DNA from: CF-162 sp963667205
GTDB lineage: Bacteria; Chloroflexota; Dehalococcoidia; SM23-28-2; RBG-16-64-32
Assembly: GCA_963667205.1 (NCBI GenBank)
Contig: OY762959.1
Location: forward strand, 310,001 to 374,000
Length of the DNA stretch: 64,000 bases
Reading direction: 5' to 3'
Shown here one piece after another: positions 48,640-57,886 of the stretch. Position 1 is the stretch's first letter; each line of letters opens with the position of its first letter. Position numbers and translations under genes: made by a program. The notes below the pieces were generated by a model. That model did not search any database. It was given only the letters and a program-made list of their open reading frames with translations, and was not told where the DNA came from.

Positions 48640-51309
48640 ATGTCCTCTACTGGACGCGCCGTTGTACGTTCTGTGCGGTGGTATTCGTCTGCGGCTGTTC
48701 TGGGCGCGGCTTTCATAGCCGTCGCCTTCGTGCTCGCAGGCGCGCCGGCCCGCACAGCCGGCACAACGTACTACGTCTCGACCTCTGGCGACGATGGCGC
48801 GCCCGGCACACAGTCGCAGCCACTGCGCACGGTGCAGGCCGCGGCTGGCCACGCCGGCTCCGGCGACACCGTAGTCATCGCGCCCGGCGTCTACGCACCG
48901 TTCGAAGCCTACACGTCCGGCACGGCCGCCGCGCCCGTCACATTCCGGGGCGACCCGGGCACCTGGATCGACGGCGGTTGCAGCGATCACGCCATCGACA
49001 TCACCGCCGACCACATCACAATCGAAGACCTCGGCGCCCGACGCTCCGTCACCGAGGTCATCCACCTCTTCGCCGCCAGCCACGTCACTCTCCAGCGCCT
49101 GACCGTGACCGACTGGAACTGCGGCGAAGGCCCCGACCAGTACCGCGGCGGCATCTCGTCCTGGGGTGGAGGCAGCACCCTGATCGTCCGCGACTCATAC
49201 CTCGAGCGGCGCGTTACCGAGAGCGGGAGCGATGTCGGCCCCGGGAACGGCATCTGGGTCAAGAACACCGGCCCGGACGCCGGCGGCGGCCACACCTTCA
49301 GCGGCAATACGATCATCGGCGGCCACGACGGCATCGGTGGCGAGCCGGAGGACGTGCCCTGGGGCGTCTTCAACGGCGACACGCTTATCGAAGGCAACAC
49401 TGTCCGTGAATGCGACGACGACGGCATCCAGGTCGAAGGCGGCACGCACAACGTCACGGTCTCCGGCAACACCGTCAGCGGCTGCCTCATCGGCGTCGCC
49501 TTCGCCCCCGCGCTCGGCGGCCCGCTGACGATTGTCGGCAACGTCATCACCAACCCCCAACCGCGCCGCGGCGAGGGCCCGGCGGCGTTCAAGGCGGGCG
49601 ACGACTCAACCGGCGAGGTGCGCGTCTATCACAACAGCTTCTACGCCGGCGCTACTGCCGCCGACGGTTTCAAGCAGACGAACTCTAACCTGCAGAACGT
49701 CCACCTGCTCAACAACGCGATCTACGCCGCGCGCTACGGCTGGGAGATCTACACCCACACCGGCACCATAACCGCGGACTACGACGCCATCTACACGTCC
49801 GACAGCGACCGCTTCGTGAAGTGGGCGGGCCACTGGCATATGTCGCTCGACAGCCTGCACGCCGAAACGCAGCAGGAAGCGCACGGCATCACCGCCTCGG
49901 ACTTCGGTTGGGACGCCCAGCTGCGCCCGCTCGCCGGCAGTCCGCTGATCGATGCCGGCGTCGTGATTCCCGGCGTGAACGACGGCTACAACGGATCGGC
50001 GCCCGACATCGGGGCGTTCGAGGCCGGCGCGGGATCGCCGCGGTCCAGCATCCCGACGCCCGTTCCGCCGGTCGGCGGCATCCTTGAACTGCCCGTGGCG
50101 GCACAGACGAGCGTAGTCGCCGACTTTGCCTGGTACGTCGGCTTACCTACATCAACCCTCTGTGATCTAACTAAGCCAGTCCCGCCGAACTCCCCGGCCA
50201 CCGAAGGCCTCTGCGCGAAGTTCTCACTCACGATCCCTGACGGGTTATACACGTACAGGCAAGTCCTGAAACGCGACGGAGTTCCCGTTGTTGACGCCTC
50301 ATTCCCAGATCTCCATCTGGACTCGGCCACCGGCTGGAACCAGTCGTTTCCGACGGCAGCCTCCTCCGCCTCCGGGACATACGTCTTTGAGGTTTGGGTT
50401 GACGGCGTCCTGATCGGCAGCAGTCAGGTCGTCGTTGGTGGCACCGCCACTCCCGCGCCCACCGCCAGCCCCACGGCCACCGCCAGCCCCACGGCCACCG
50501 CCAGCCCCACGGCCACCGCCAGCCCCACGGCCACAGCGACCGCCACCGCGACCGCGACAGCCACTCAAACGGCGACTGCGTCCGCCACCCAGACGGCGAC
50601 TGCGAGCCCGACTGCTTCGGCGACCCCGGTTGGAGAGCCTGACTTGGTCGTTGAGTCAATCGCATTCAACCCAGCGTCGCCCACGGCAGGAGTGACGGCG
50701 GAGATCACGATAAGGGTGCGGAACGATGGCAGCACAGGCTCCGGACACTTCTTTGTTGACTTCTACGAGCATCGCCTGGCACCTCCGGCGCCATTCGAAC
50801 CTGGCGATGCGTCTTGCGAATCTGCTGGCTTGGGCGCCGGTTCGACGCTTCAATGCGTTGGCGATTACGTGTTCGATTCGGCCGGGACGTTTCAGATGTG
50901 GGTCGAGGCCGACACCGATCAGGAGGTTGCCGAGTCGAACGAGGCTAATAACGTCTTCGGCCCACAGGCCATTACGATAGCCAGTCCGACATCTGGCGAC
51001 GTGAGCTGCGACGGGTCAGCCAACGTCATCGACGCGCTGTTCATCATGCAGTACGAGGTGGGGCTGAGGGTCGGCGGCGGTGATTGCCCGCCACTCGTCG
51101 GCGCGCTCTCCCTTCCCGGCTGCGACGTGAACACTGACATCTCCTGCAACGTCATCGACGCTCTGTTCATAATGCAGTGCGAGGTTGGATTCCCGAACGT
51201 CTTCTGCCCGAGTCCTCCCTCGACCCAGTCAACTGGCGTAGAAGACGGGGACGACCCGTACATCACCGCAATCCGTTACCGCGAGTCAGCCTCACTCATC
51301 AGCGATTAG
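48640..51309 (+). CDS. Secreted beta-helix protein with CARDB and dockerin-like domains
   Basis: This 889-residue exported protein has, in order: a signal/anchor segment (about 15-40, AAVLGAAFIAVAFVLAG); a right-handed parallel beta-helix (about 43-460; DGIQVEGGTHNVTVSGNTVSG, with PLIDAGV near its end); an Ig-like segment (about 485-610); a Thr/Ala/Pro linker from 18-bp DNA repeats (about 608-660); a CARDB domain (PDLVVESIAFNPASPTAG); and a C-terminal dockerin-like pair (GDVSCDGSANVIDALFIMQY; NVIDALFIMQCEVG). It may bind or cleave a polysaccharide at the cell surface. The following gene encodes a cohesin-like module that could hold the dockerin. Confidence 0.8.
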   Translation: MSSTGRAVVRSVRWYSSAAVLGAAFIAVAFVLAGAPARTAGTTYYVSTSGDDGAPGTQSQPLRTVQAAAGHAGSGDTVVIAPGVYAPFEAYTSGTAAAPVTFRGDPGTWIDGGCSDHAIDITADHITIEDLGARRSVTEVIHLFAASHVTLQRLTVTDWNCGEGPDQYRGGISSWGGGSTLIVRDSYLERRVTESGSDVGPGNGIWVKNTGPDAGGGHTFSGNTIIGGHDGIGGEPEDVPWGVFNGDTLIEGNTVRECDDDGIQVEGGTHNVTVSGNTVSGCLIGVAFAPALGGPLTIVGNVITNPQPRRGEGPAAFKAGDDSTGEVRVYHNSFYAGATAADGFKQTNSNLQNVHLLNNAIYAARYGWEIYTHTGTITADYDAIYTSDSDRFVKWAGHWHMSLDSLHAETQQEAHGITASDFGWDAQLRPLAGSPLIDAGVVIPGVNDGYNGSAPDIGAFEAGAGSPRSSIPTPVPPVGGILELPVAAQTSVVADFAWYVGLPTSTLCDLTKPVPPNSPATEGLCAKFSLTIPDGLYTYRQVLKRDGVPVVDASFPDLHLDSATGWNQSFPTAASSASGTYVFEVWVDGVLIGSSQVVVGGTATPAPTASPTATASPTATASPTATASPTATATATATATATQTATASATQTATASPTASATPVGEPDLVVESIAFNPASPTAGVTAEITIRVRNDGSTGSGHFFVDFYEHRLAPPAPFEPGDASCESAGLGAGSTLQCVGDYVFDSAGTFQMWVEADTDQEVAESNEANNVFGPQAITIASPTSGDVSCDGSANVIDALFIMQYEVGLRVGGGDCPPLVGALSLPGCDVNTDISCNVIDALFIMQCEVGFPNVFCPSPPSTQSTGVEDGDDPYITAIRYRESASLISD
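50461..50532 (+). repeat. Four tandem 18-bp repeats encoding a Thr/Ala/Ser/Pro linker
   Basis: The unit ACCGCCAGCCCCACGGCC occurs four times without variation, followed by degenerate copies. It encodes TASPTA repeats in the beta-helix protein and could change in number by slippage. Confidence 0.8.
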
Positions 51310-51326
51310 ACAGTAAGAGGAAAACC

Positions 51327-52142
51327 ATGAGGATACTCATTAGGAATAGCCGCCTGCTCACGAGACTTGCCGTTCTCGCAGCCTTGATTGCGCTCTTCGC
51401 CGCGATAACGTTCATCGTTGCGCCGTCAGGCCGAGCCGGCGTGGCAACGGTGACAGTCCAATCCAAATCGGTCCAACCCGGAGGAACCGTTTCCGTATCT
51501 GTGGATGCGTCCGTGTCGCCGGAACTGTTGGGCGCTGCGACCATCGCTGTTGAGTTCGACCCGGCCGTATTGGACGCAACTAGCTGCACCACGAGCGGCA
51601 GCTTCGATTCCGGCTTTTGTAATGCCGCCTTCGACAATGACAACGCTCCTCCGGACTCGGTGAGGTTCACAGTTGCTTCTATCAGCGGGCTTACGGGTAA
51701 CATTCACCTGGCCGACATCACCTTCCAGGCCGTCGGACAACCGGGGGACGTAAGCGGCCTGAACATCGCGATCAGCGTCTTCGGCGATAAGGGTGGCTCG
51801 CCGATCTCGGTTAGTACTCAGGACGGGACGATCAATATCCCGACCACACCCACACCCTCGCCCACACCGTCACCCACGCCAGTTCCGACGGCGACACCTA
51901 CACCAGCGCCCACACCGGCGCCGACGCCGACGGCTACGTCAACGGTTTCCCCCTCAGCGACTGCTGCGCCTTCACCTACCCCCGGATCGGCCGGCACGGA
52001 CAGGCAGTGGGCAGACGCAAACTGCGACGGGGAAGTGAACCCGATCGATTCGCTCGGCGTCCTGCGCTCCGACGCCGGACTGAGTGTGAACCAGCAGCCA
52101 GGCTGCCCGCCGGTCGGGAGCACGGTGACCGTCCTTGACTAA
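51327..52142 (+). CDS. Secreted protein with cohesin-like domain, Pro/Thr linker and dockerin half-repeat
   Basis: The ATG at 51327 has AAGAGG upstream and lies 18 bp after the beta-helix gene stop. The 271-residue product has a signal peptide (LLTRLAVLAALIALFAAITF), a cohesin-like beta-sandwich (about 38-165; VTVQSKSVQPGGTVSVSVDA, TIAVEFDPAVLDATSC), a TPxP-type linker (about 170-225) and a single dockerin-like repeat (DANCDGEVNPIDSLGVLRSD). Cohesins bind dockerins in cellulosomes; carrying both modules could allow chains of such proteins. Operon with the upstream gene. Confidence 0.75.
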   Translation: MRILIRNSRLLTRLAVLAALIALFAAITFIVAPSGRAGVATVTVQSKSVQPGGTVSVSVDASVSPELLGAATIAVEFDPAVLDATSCTTSGSFDSGFCNAAFDNDNAPPDSVRFTVASISGLTGNIHLADITFQAVGQPGDVSGLNIAISVFGDKGGSPISVSTQDGTINIPTTPTPSPTPSPTPVPTATPTPAPTPAPTPTATSTVSPSATAAPSPTPGSAGTDRQWADANCDGEVNPIDSLGVLRSDAGLSVNQQPGCPPVGSTVTVLD

Positions 52143-52462
52143 CGGTTTGGCCGACAACACCCCGCTCCAGTGACATGTCTCTAGACTGAGCCAGCAGAAT
52201 GGCCGAGGCCACGAGCGTGAGGTGGCCGCGCTGGCCCTCGCCCTGGCGGCGGTTGCGCGTGGCGGGAGTGTTCTGGCACCGACGGCGGCGGCGGGTCGCT
52301 TAGTCGGGCCGCCCCCCAGCGTCGCACGAGACTACCCAGGTAGAATCCATGTCCCGCCCAGAGTGCGTCCGGCGTGCCGCTAACACCGCACCAGACGCCC
52401 TGAGACGCCCCAGAACAGGCGTTCGGTGTGGTGGGCGCCTCAGAAAAGGACTCCGCCGGGCG
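52143..52462. other. Intergenic region without a supported gene
   Basis: 320 bp of GC-rich sequence with no start-and-RBS supported frame. Nothing recognisable apart from the promoter box that follows. Confidence 0.4.
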
Positions 52463-52468
52463 TATAAT
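52463..52468 (+). promoter_or_regulatory. -10 box TATAAT for a leaderless gene
   Basis: Perfect TATAAT 9 bp before the GTG at 52477, placing the transcription start at or next to the start codon. Confidence 0.45.
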
Positions 52469-52476
52469 CGGCAACC

Positions 52477-52898
52477 GTGAAGGCGCGTGACGTTTTGCTG
52501 GTCCTCGCGGCGGGTCCGTAGCATTGGTTATCGCAGCAATCGTGATGCTGGCGGTGGACGGCGAGACCGCGACTGCGCCGACACAGACCCCTTCACCAAC
52601 ACAGTATGCCCGCCGCCTGACGGCGGCGGGGGCGGGCATACTTCTGGAGTCGGGGTGGAATCACGAGGTGTTCACCTTGGAGCTTGACCAGATAAGAGAT
52701 TACGAGTCCGGAGGGTCACAGACTTTGCCCACCGGCCACGTTCGCCTCGAAAACTGCGATGCCGTAGAATTCAACGAATTCACTCATGTATGGGTCGTCG
52801 AGTGTGAAACAGTCACCTATTTGTTGCTAGGTGGTGCGGGATTGTCGCTGGATAGAGAGGAGACCCCGTCGGTCTACCTTCACTTACCTTCTCCATGA
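52477..52898 (+). pseudogene. Small membrane-anchored protein, frameshifted in the signal segment
   Basis: GTG at 52477 opens VKARDVLLVLAA; a one-base shift near 52510 then joins the frame ALVIAAIVMLAVDGETATAPTQTPSPTQYARRLTAAGAGILLESG that runs to 52898. The product would be an N-terminal membrane anchor, a Thr/Pro stretch and an about 90-residue soluble domain with two cysteines (ENCDAVEF; VVECETV). Family unknown. The frameshift would separate the anchor from the domain. Confidence 0.45.
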
Positions 52899-53234
52899 CC
52901 AAACGAAGCAGATTACGCACCTCAAAGGGGGCCAGCCCTACTGGAAGTAGCCCCGCGAATTACCCGCCGCCCTCACTGGCGACAGAACCGGCGCATCAAA
53001 GCGGACCCGCGCCCCTTTGTCTCCCCACTGCCAGGAGGGCAAGCTCCATAACGGGGGAGACGAGGGGGCCGTCATTGGTTCTCATTCGGCGTTTCCCAAG
53101 CTCACCCTCTGTCACGCCGCTGGATTGACAGTGCGACAGGCGCCGCGATAATAGGAATCACTAGGATTTCTGGGGAGAGAGCGGGCGGTTAGTGGGGATT
53201 TCTTCGACGAAGCCGCTGTACCCAGCTAGAAGCT
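52899..53234. other. Intergenic region without a supported gene
   Basis: 336 bp between the small membrane protein gene and the tRNA-Asn-like sequence. A plus-strand frame exists but lacks a ribosome binding site and protein-like composition. Confidence 0.4.
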
Positions 53235-53311
53235 TCTGGCACCGGCTCAATTGGTAGAGCGGGCGGCTGTTAACCGCTAGGTTACAGGTTCGAGTCCTGT
53301 CCCGGGAGCCA
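53235..53311 (+). tRNA. tRNA-Asn(GUU)-like sequence with broken acceptor stem (probable pseudo-tRNA)
   Basis: From the D-arm (GCTCAATTGGTAGAGC) through the anticodon arm (CTGTTAACC), T-arm and CCA the sequence is a normal tRNA-Asn. The 5' acceptor strand reads TCTGGCA, which mismatches CCCGGGA at three of seven positions. The 5' end has probably been replaced by recombination. Two further tRNA-Asn 3'-end fragments lie at 48308-48323 and 58517-58544. Confidence 0.6.
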
Positions 53312-53454
53312 ACTCATCGCCATTGGATCTTACGGCACCCGGCTGGCGCGGCTGCCGGCTGGACCGGTGGTTCCTGTTCTACCTGGCGGACGCTGCCGGC
53401 GGACGCTGCGGTGGTTGTAGCCGTCGCAACCGTGTGATAGAAGTCGTCCCCCTT

Positions 53455-53483
53455 TTGACAGCCTGCGAGTGACACCTGACAAT
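53455..53483 (+). promoter_or_regulatory. Sigma70-type promoter TTGACA-N17-GACAAT (copy 1)
   Basis: -35 at 53455-53460 and -10 at 53478-53483. The same arrangement, with exact 17-bp spacing, precedes all four paralogs of the secreted dockerin/collagen-like gene. Confidence 0.7.
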
Positions 53484-53507
53484 GCCCTCCACTAGAAGGA
53501 GGCCATC

Positions 53508-54145
53508 ATGCGTCACACAATCCTCGTCGCGACACTTTCGTCGGTAGCTGCTTCGGTCCTCACGACGATGGTCATCAGCGGTTCGTTGTTTGGCCCGGGC
53601 ACCGCCAGTTCAGCGGATTCCCCCGAGGCCCGGAGGTGGCGGTTCTACCGGGAGGTGTCGAGAGCATCCTCCAGGGGGACATCAACTGCGATGGCGTAGT
53701 CGATGCGAAGGGCGCACTCGGGGAGCTGTTCTATGTCGGAGGGCTTGAGGTGGAGCAGACCGAGCCGTGCCCGGACGTCGGTACGCTGGCCGCGATTCCG
53801 GGGCCAGCCGGGCCGCAGGGTGAGCAGGGGCCAACGGGGCCACCAGGTATAAGTGAGTTTGCCAGCGTCAAGGGTACAGCCGAGGTCGAATTCGGCACAG
53901 CCATCAGCGCAGAACTGAATGAGTTCGGGTCATACGTCGTGACCTTTGGCAGAGGGCTCACCGGGTGCGTCGGGGTCGCTAGCCAGGGAACGGCAGACGG
54001 CGGTGGATTTCACACGCGTGCCATCCTTAACTCCGTTCACGTAGACAATGCCGCCTATGATCCGTCGCAGGTCATTGTCACCTTCCGGCACCAGGATACC
54101 GGCTCCACCGTAATAACCGACTTCCACCTCATCGGCGTCTGTTGA
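53508..54145 (+). pseudogene. Secreted dockerin/collagen-like protein, copy 1 (frameshifted)
   Basis: The start MRHTILVATLSSVAASVLTT is a signal peptide. After about 41 codons the frame breaks near 53630, where one C is missing relative to copy 2 (GAGGCCCGG against GAAGCCCCGG). The continuing frame reads GGVESILQGDINCDGVVDAK (dockerin-like), EPCPDVGTLAAIPG, a short collagen-like GPQGEQGPTGPPG and a beta-rich C-terminal domain ending TDFHLIGVC. Function of the family is unknown; a surface adhesin or scaffold part is likely. Confidence 0.7.
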
Positions 54146-54241
54146 GCACCAGGCCAACCGCCGCTTCGTGAGCCGGTCTGGCGAGTGCTCCGCCATTGGA
54201 CATTCCGGCCCCCGTCTAGCGCCGTCGCCGATGTAGGGCCG

Positions 54242-55462
54242 CTATGCGGTGGCCCTCTCGGTCACCAGCGCCGGGTCGAACTGGACGTCGAGTCGCAGGA
54301 AACCTCTGTTGATGATCGACTGAAACCGGTTGCTGTCGTCGAACTGAGCGGGGTCAAGGCGAAAGCCGGGCATCCGGTCGAGCAGTGTCTCCACGGCGAT
54401 CCGCGTCTCGATGCGGGCCAGCCACATTCCGGGGCAAGCGTGAGGTCCCTCCCCAAAGTCGAGATGGTCGTTGGGGCTGCGCTCGACGTCGAAGCGTTCG
54501 GGATCGGCGAATTTATCAGGATCGTGCCCGGAGGAAGCGAGGGAGAGCATCAAGCGTTCGCCTCTGCGGATGAGCTGTCCGCCGATCTCCACGTCGAGGG
54601 CGGCCGTGCGCATGACGTTCAAGACGGACCCGTCGTAGCGCAGCGTCTCCTCAACAAGCGAGCCAACCAGGGAGCGGTCCTCCAGCACCTTGGCGTACTC
54701 CTCGGGATTCTCGACGAGCGCCACGACCACATTGCCGATTAGCTTTTCGGTAGTCTCCAGTCCGGCCACGAACAACACCATGATATTGTCATGGGCTTCC
54801 TGCTCGGAGATGAGGCCCTCGTCGTCTGCGGCCTTCACGAGGATGCTGATCAGATCCGGCCCGGGGTTCTGGCGGCGTTCCTGCATTAGGAGGTAAGTGT
54901 CGTCGTAGAAGTCCCGAAAGTTCGCCTTCTCCTTCTCCTTAGCGTGACCGCCCTGCACGCGGTTGTAGTCCTCGGTCCAGGCTTTGTAGCGCTCGCGGAG
55001 CGACACCGGGACGCCAAGCATGTCGAACATCACCGCGGACACAACGTGGTTCGCATAGTCGGCGATCAGGTCGAAGGTGTTGTTACCGCTCGCCAGGAGC
55101 GAGTCGATGATGTCATTGCAGACGTCACGCACCAACGACTCCCTCGACTCGAGCGCGCGCGGCGTGAAGAAGGGCGCGATGACGCGGCGGATGCGTGTGT
55201 GATCGGGTGGATCGATGCCGTTGAGGACCAGGAACGGCCGGCCATCCTCTGTCATCCCCTTGGTGCCGGGTCCCAGCGAGTTCGGGAAGTCCTTGACGTT
55301 CCGCAAGACCTTATCGATGTCCTCGTAACGGGTGAGGACCCAGAACTTCCCCTGTTTGCCCCAGTCGCCGTAATAGACGGGCGCCTCCTGGCGCAGACGC
55401 CGATAGGCCGGGTACGGGTTAAGCTGGCTCTCCTCAGAATACGCGTTGAAATCGAGTGACAT
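54242..55462 (-). CDS. Cytochrome P450, tandem copy 1
   Basis: This 406-residue soluble bacterial P450 has the I-helix motif AGLETT (233-238), ExxR (Glu272/Arg275) and heme loop FGEGPHACPG with Cys343. There is no membrane anchor, so it needs separate ferredoxin and reductase partners, which are not in the window. GGGGAG precedes the ATG. It is very similar to the adjacent P450 upstream, including the 3' flank, so it arose by tandem duplication. The substrate is unknown; a lipid or terpenoid would fit the neighbourhood. Confidence 0.9.
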   Translation of the reverse strand: MSLDFNAYSEESQLNPYPAYRRLRQEAPVYYGDWGKQGKFWVLTRYEDIDKVLRNVKDFPNSLGPGTKGMTEDGRPFLVLNGIDPPDHTRIRRVIAPFFTPRALESRESLVRDVCNDIIDSLLASGNNTFDLIADYANHVVSAVMFDMLGVPVSLRERYKAWTEDYNRVQGGHAKEKEKANFRDFYDDTYLLMQERRQNPGPDLISILVKAADDEGLISEQEAHDNIMVLFVAGLETTEKLIGNVVVALVENPEEYAKVLEDRSLVGSLVEETLRYDGSVLNVMRTAALDVEIGGQLIRRGERLMLSLASSGHDPDKFADPERFDVERSPNDHLDFGEGPHACPGMWLARIETRIAVETLLDRMPGFRLDPAQFDDSNRFQSIINRGFLRLDVQFDPALVTERATA

Positions 55463-55610
55463 GACTACTCCCCATCCGCTATTCCCGGGGTCTGCTGCAA
55501 TCCGGGGTCAATCATAACAAGATGACCGTCAACGAGGCTTCGTGGGTGGTACATGGCAGCTCCGCCGCGGCGTTGGCGCATCTGCGGGAGAGCGCCGTCG
55601 CCGATAGGGG

Positions 55611-56831
55611 CTATGCGGTCGCCCTCTTGCTCACCAGCGCCCGGTCGAACTGGACGTCCAGGTGCAGGTAACCTCGGTTGATGGTCGATTGAAGCCGGTT
55701 GCTTTCGTCGAACCTGTCGGGACCGAGGCTAAGGCTGGGCATCCGGTCGAGCAGTGTTTCCACGGCGACCCCTGCCTCGATGCGGGCCAGCCACATTCCG
55801 GGGCAGGCATGAGGTCCTTCCCCAAAGCCGAGGTGGTCGTTCGGGCTGCGCTGGACGTCGAAGCGGTCGGGATCGGGAAACTGATCAGAATCCCGTCCGG
55901 CCGAGCCAAGGACGAGCATCAGGCGTTCGCCTCTGCGGATGAGCTGTCCGCCGATCTCCACGTCTAGGGCGGCCGTCCGCATGATGCTAACCGCGGAAGT
56001 GTCGTAGCGTAGCGTCTCCTCGATAAGCGAGCCGATGAGGGAGCGGTCCTCCAGCACCCTGGCGTACTCCTCGCGATTCTCGACGAGCGCCACGACCGCA
56101 TTACCGATTAGCTTTTCGGTAGTCTCCATTCCGGCCACGAACAGCACCATGACATTGTCGTGCGCTTCCTGCTCGGAGATGATGCCCTCGTCGTCAACGG
56201 CCTTCACCAGCACGCTGATCAAGTCCGGCCCAGGATCTTGGCGGCGCTCCTGCATCAGGCGGAAAGTGTCGTCGTAGAAGTCCCGAAAGCTCGCTTTCTC
56301 CCGTTCCCCACCCTGACCGCCCTGCAGGGTGATGTAATCCTCGGTCCAAGCTTTGTAGCGCTCGCGGTGTCCCAGCGGAACCCCAAGCATGTCGAACATC
56401 ACGGCGGAGGCGATGGCGTTCGCATAGTCGGTGATCAGGTCGAAGGGATTGTTACCGCTCGCCAGGATCGAGTCGATGACGTCGTTGCAGAGATCGCGCA
56501 CCAACGGCTCCTTCGACTCAACCGCGCGCGGTGTGAAGAAGGGCGCGATGACGCGGCGGATGCGTGTGTGGTCGGGAGGATCGATGCCGTTAAGGACGAG
56601 GAACGGCCGTCCATCATCCGTCATCCCCTTTAGGCCGGGTCCCAGCGAGTTCGGGAAGTCCTTGGTGTTCCGCAAGACCTTATCGATGTCCTCGTAGCGA
56701 GTGAGGACCCAGAATTGCCCGTCTTTGCCCCAGTCGCCGTAGTAGACGGGCGCCTCCTGGCGCAGACGATGAAACGCCGGGTAAGGGTTTAGCTGACTCT
56801 CCTTGGAATACGCGTTGAAATCGAGTGACAT
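55611..56831 (-). CDS. Cytochrome P450, tandem copy 2
   Basis: This 406-residue P450 is close in sequence to copy 1, with AGMETT, EETLRYD and FGEGPHACPG all intact. The ATG at 56829-56831 matches the copy 1 start; a longer frame adds 17 residues without support. The differences cluster in 130-180 (NNPFDLITDYANAIASAVMF, LGHRERYKAWTEDYITLQGG), part of the substrate recognition region, suggesting divergence in specificity. It is separated from copy 1 by 148 bp. Confidence 0.9.
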   Translation of the reverse strand: MSLDFNAYSKESQLNPYPAFHRLRQEAPVYYGDWGKDGQFWVLTRYEDIDKVLRNTKDFPNSLGPGLKGMTDDGRPFLVLNGIDPPDHTRIRRVIAPFFTPRAVESKEPLVRDLCNDVIDSILASGNNPFDLITDYANAIASAVMFDMLGVPLGHRERYKAWTEDYITLQGGQGGEREKASFRDFYDDTFRLMQERRQDPGPDLISVLVKAVDDEGIISEQEAHDNVMVLFVAGMETTEKLIGNAVVALVENREEYARVLEDRSLIGSLIEETLRYDTSAVSIMRTAALDVEIGGQLIRRGERLMLVLGSAGRDSDQFPDPDRFDVQRSPNDHLGFGEGPHACPGMWLARIEAGVAVETLLDRMPSLSLGPDRFDESNRLQSTINRGYLHLDVQFDRALVSKRATA

Positions 56832-56992
56832 GACTACTCCCGATCCGGTGTCCCTGGTTTGCTGCAATCGCCGGTCAATCATAGCAACATCACCGCCCTT
56901 CGTGATCGATTAGCCCGCGCCACCACGTTACAACAAGAGCGAAACGACCGCTGCCGTCTCCTGGAAGATCTGCCGCTGACCCGTGAACCCGT

Positions 56993-57028
<36 letters not shown>

Positions 57029-57055
57029 CTCCTCTTCCCTCCTCGGCGCGTCGCT

Positions 57056-57084
57056 TTGACACCGTGTGCGTGACGGTTGACAAT
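57056..57084 (+). promoter_or_regulatory. Sigma70-type promoter TTGACA-N17-GACAAT (copy 2)
   Basis: -35 at 57056-57061 and -10 at 57079-57084, followed by AAGGAGGAGG and the ATG at 57110. The poly-G tract ends just upstream. Confidence 0.7.
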
Positions 57085-57109
57085 CCGCCGCATAAGGAGG
57101 AGGTCAGCC

Positions 57110-57805
57110 ATGCGTCACGCAATCCTCGTCGCGACACTTTCATCGGTAGTTGCTTCGGTCCTGACGACCGCCGTCATCGGCGGTTCGTTGTTCGGCCCGG
57201 GCACGGCCGGTTCAGCGGATTCCCCCGAAGCCCCGGAGGTGCCGGTTCTACCGGGAAGCGTCGAGAGCATCATTCAAGGCGACGTGGATTGCCGTCGTGA
57301 CGTCACGCCCGTCGACTCGCTGAAGGTACTGCGCCACGACGCGGGGCTTTCCGTTCAGCAGGAGGAGCCGTGCCCCGATATCGAGACGCTGGCGGCGATT
57401 CCGGGGCCGCCCGGACCGCAGGGGCCAGCAGGGCCGGACGGTCCCCAGGGCGAGCAGGGGTCGGACGGGCAGCCCGGGCCAGCTGGCGCGGAGGGGAAGC
57501 CGGGGGTCAGCCTCTTCGCAAGCGTGGGCTTCGAAGGCGACCTTGTAAGAGGCACCGCCGTTAGCGCCACGCGCGAGGACACTGGCGACTACGTCGTCAC
57601 GTTCGGGCAGGACGTCTCGGGCTGCTCAGCCGTGGCCAGCACGGGCGGCTCTGGCCCGGCCCAGGCGGTGAACGGCGCGGCGATGGGCACAGTCTCCGTC
57701 GGCGTCCTGGTACCGAACCCGGAGTCCGTTCGTATTGTGTTCTGGTCACAGTTCGGGGGCTTCATCCCCGTTAATACATCGTTCCACCTGCTCGTCGCCT
57801 GCTGA
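57110..57805 (+). CDS. Secreted dockerin/collagen-like protein, copy 2 (intact)
   Basis: This 231-residue protein is the only uninterrupted member of the four. Order: signal peptide (1-28), a Pro/Glu-rich spacer, a dockerin-like repeat (GDVDCRRDVTPVDSLKVLRH), EPCPDIETLAAIPG, about eleven collagen-type Gly-X-Y triplets (GPPGPQGPAGPDGPQGEQG...), and a C-terminal beta domain ending TSFHLLVAC with paired cysteines. The layout (collagen stalk plus globular head) recalls bacterial C1q/BclA-like surface proteins. Strong RBS and promoter. Role unknown. Confidence 0.75.
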   Translation: MRHAILVATLSSVVASVLTTAVIGGSLFGPGTAGSADSPEAPEVPVLPGSVESIIQGDVDCRRDVTPVDSLKVLRHDAGLSVQQEEPCPDIETLAAIPGPPGPQGPAGPDGPQGEQGSDGQPGPAGAEGKPGVSLFASVGFEGDLVRGTAVSATREDTGDYVVTFGQDVSGCSAVASTGGSGPAQAVNGAAMGTVSVGVLVPNPESVRIVFWSQFGGFIPVNTSFHLLVAC

Positions 57806-57833
57806 GCAGCTGCTCGCTCGCACCGCCGTGGCT

Positions 57834-57862
57834 TTGACAGCGCGCGTTTGACCGCTGAAAAT
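57834..57862 (+). promoter_or_regulatory. Sigma70-type promoter TTGACA-N17-GAAAAT (copy 3)
   Basis: -35 at 57834-57839 and -10 at 57857-57862, with the same spacing as the other copies. Confidence 0.65.
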
Positions 57863-57886
57863 CCCCACATAAGGAGGAGGTCAGCC

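Noticed and set aside
50461..50532. Possible CRISPR array
   Set aside because: The 18-bp repeats abut without spacers and encode a protein linker; no cas genes are present in the window.
50228..50665. Antisense Trp/Arg/Gly-rich proteins opposite the repeat linker
   Set aside because: They arise from the 18-bp tandem repeats read on the other strand; no start signals.
48308..53311. A second complete integrative element bounded by the 16-bp tRNA-Asn repeat
   Set aside because: The repeat is short and no recombinase lies between the copies; kept only as a sign of past recombination.
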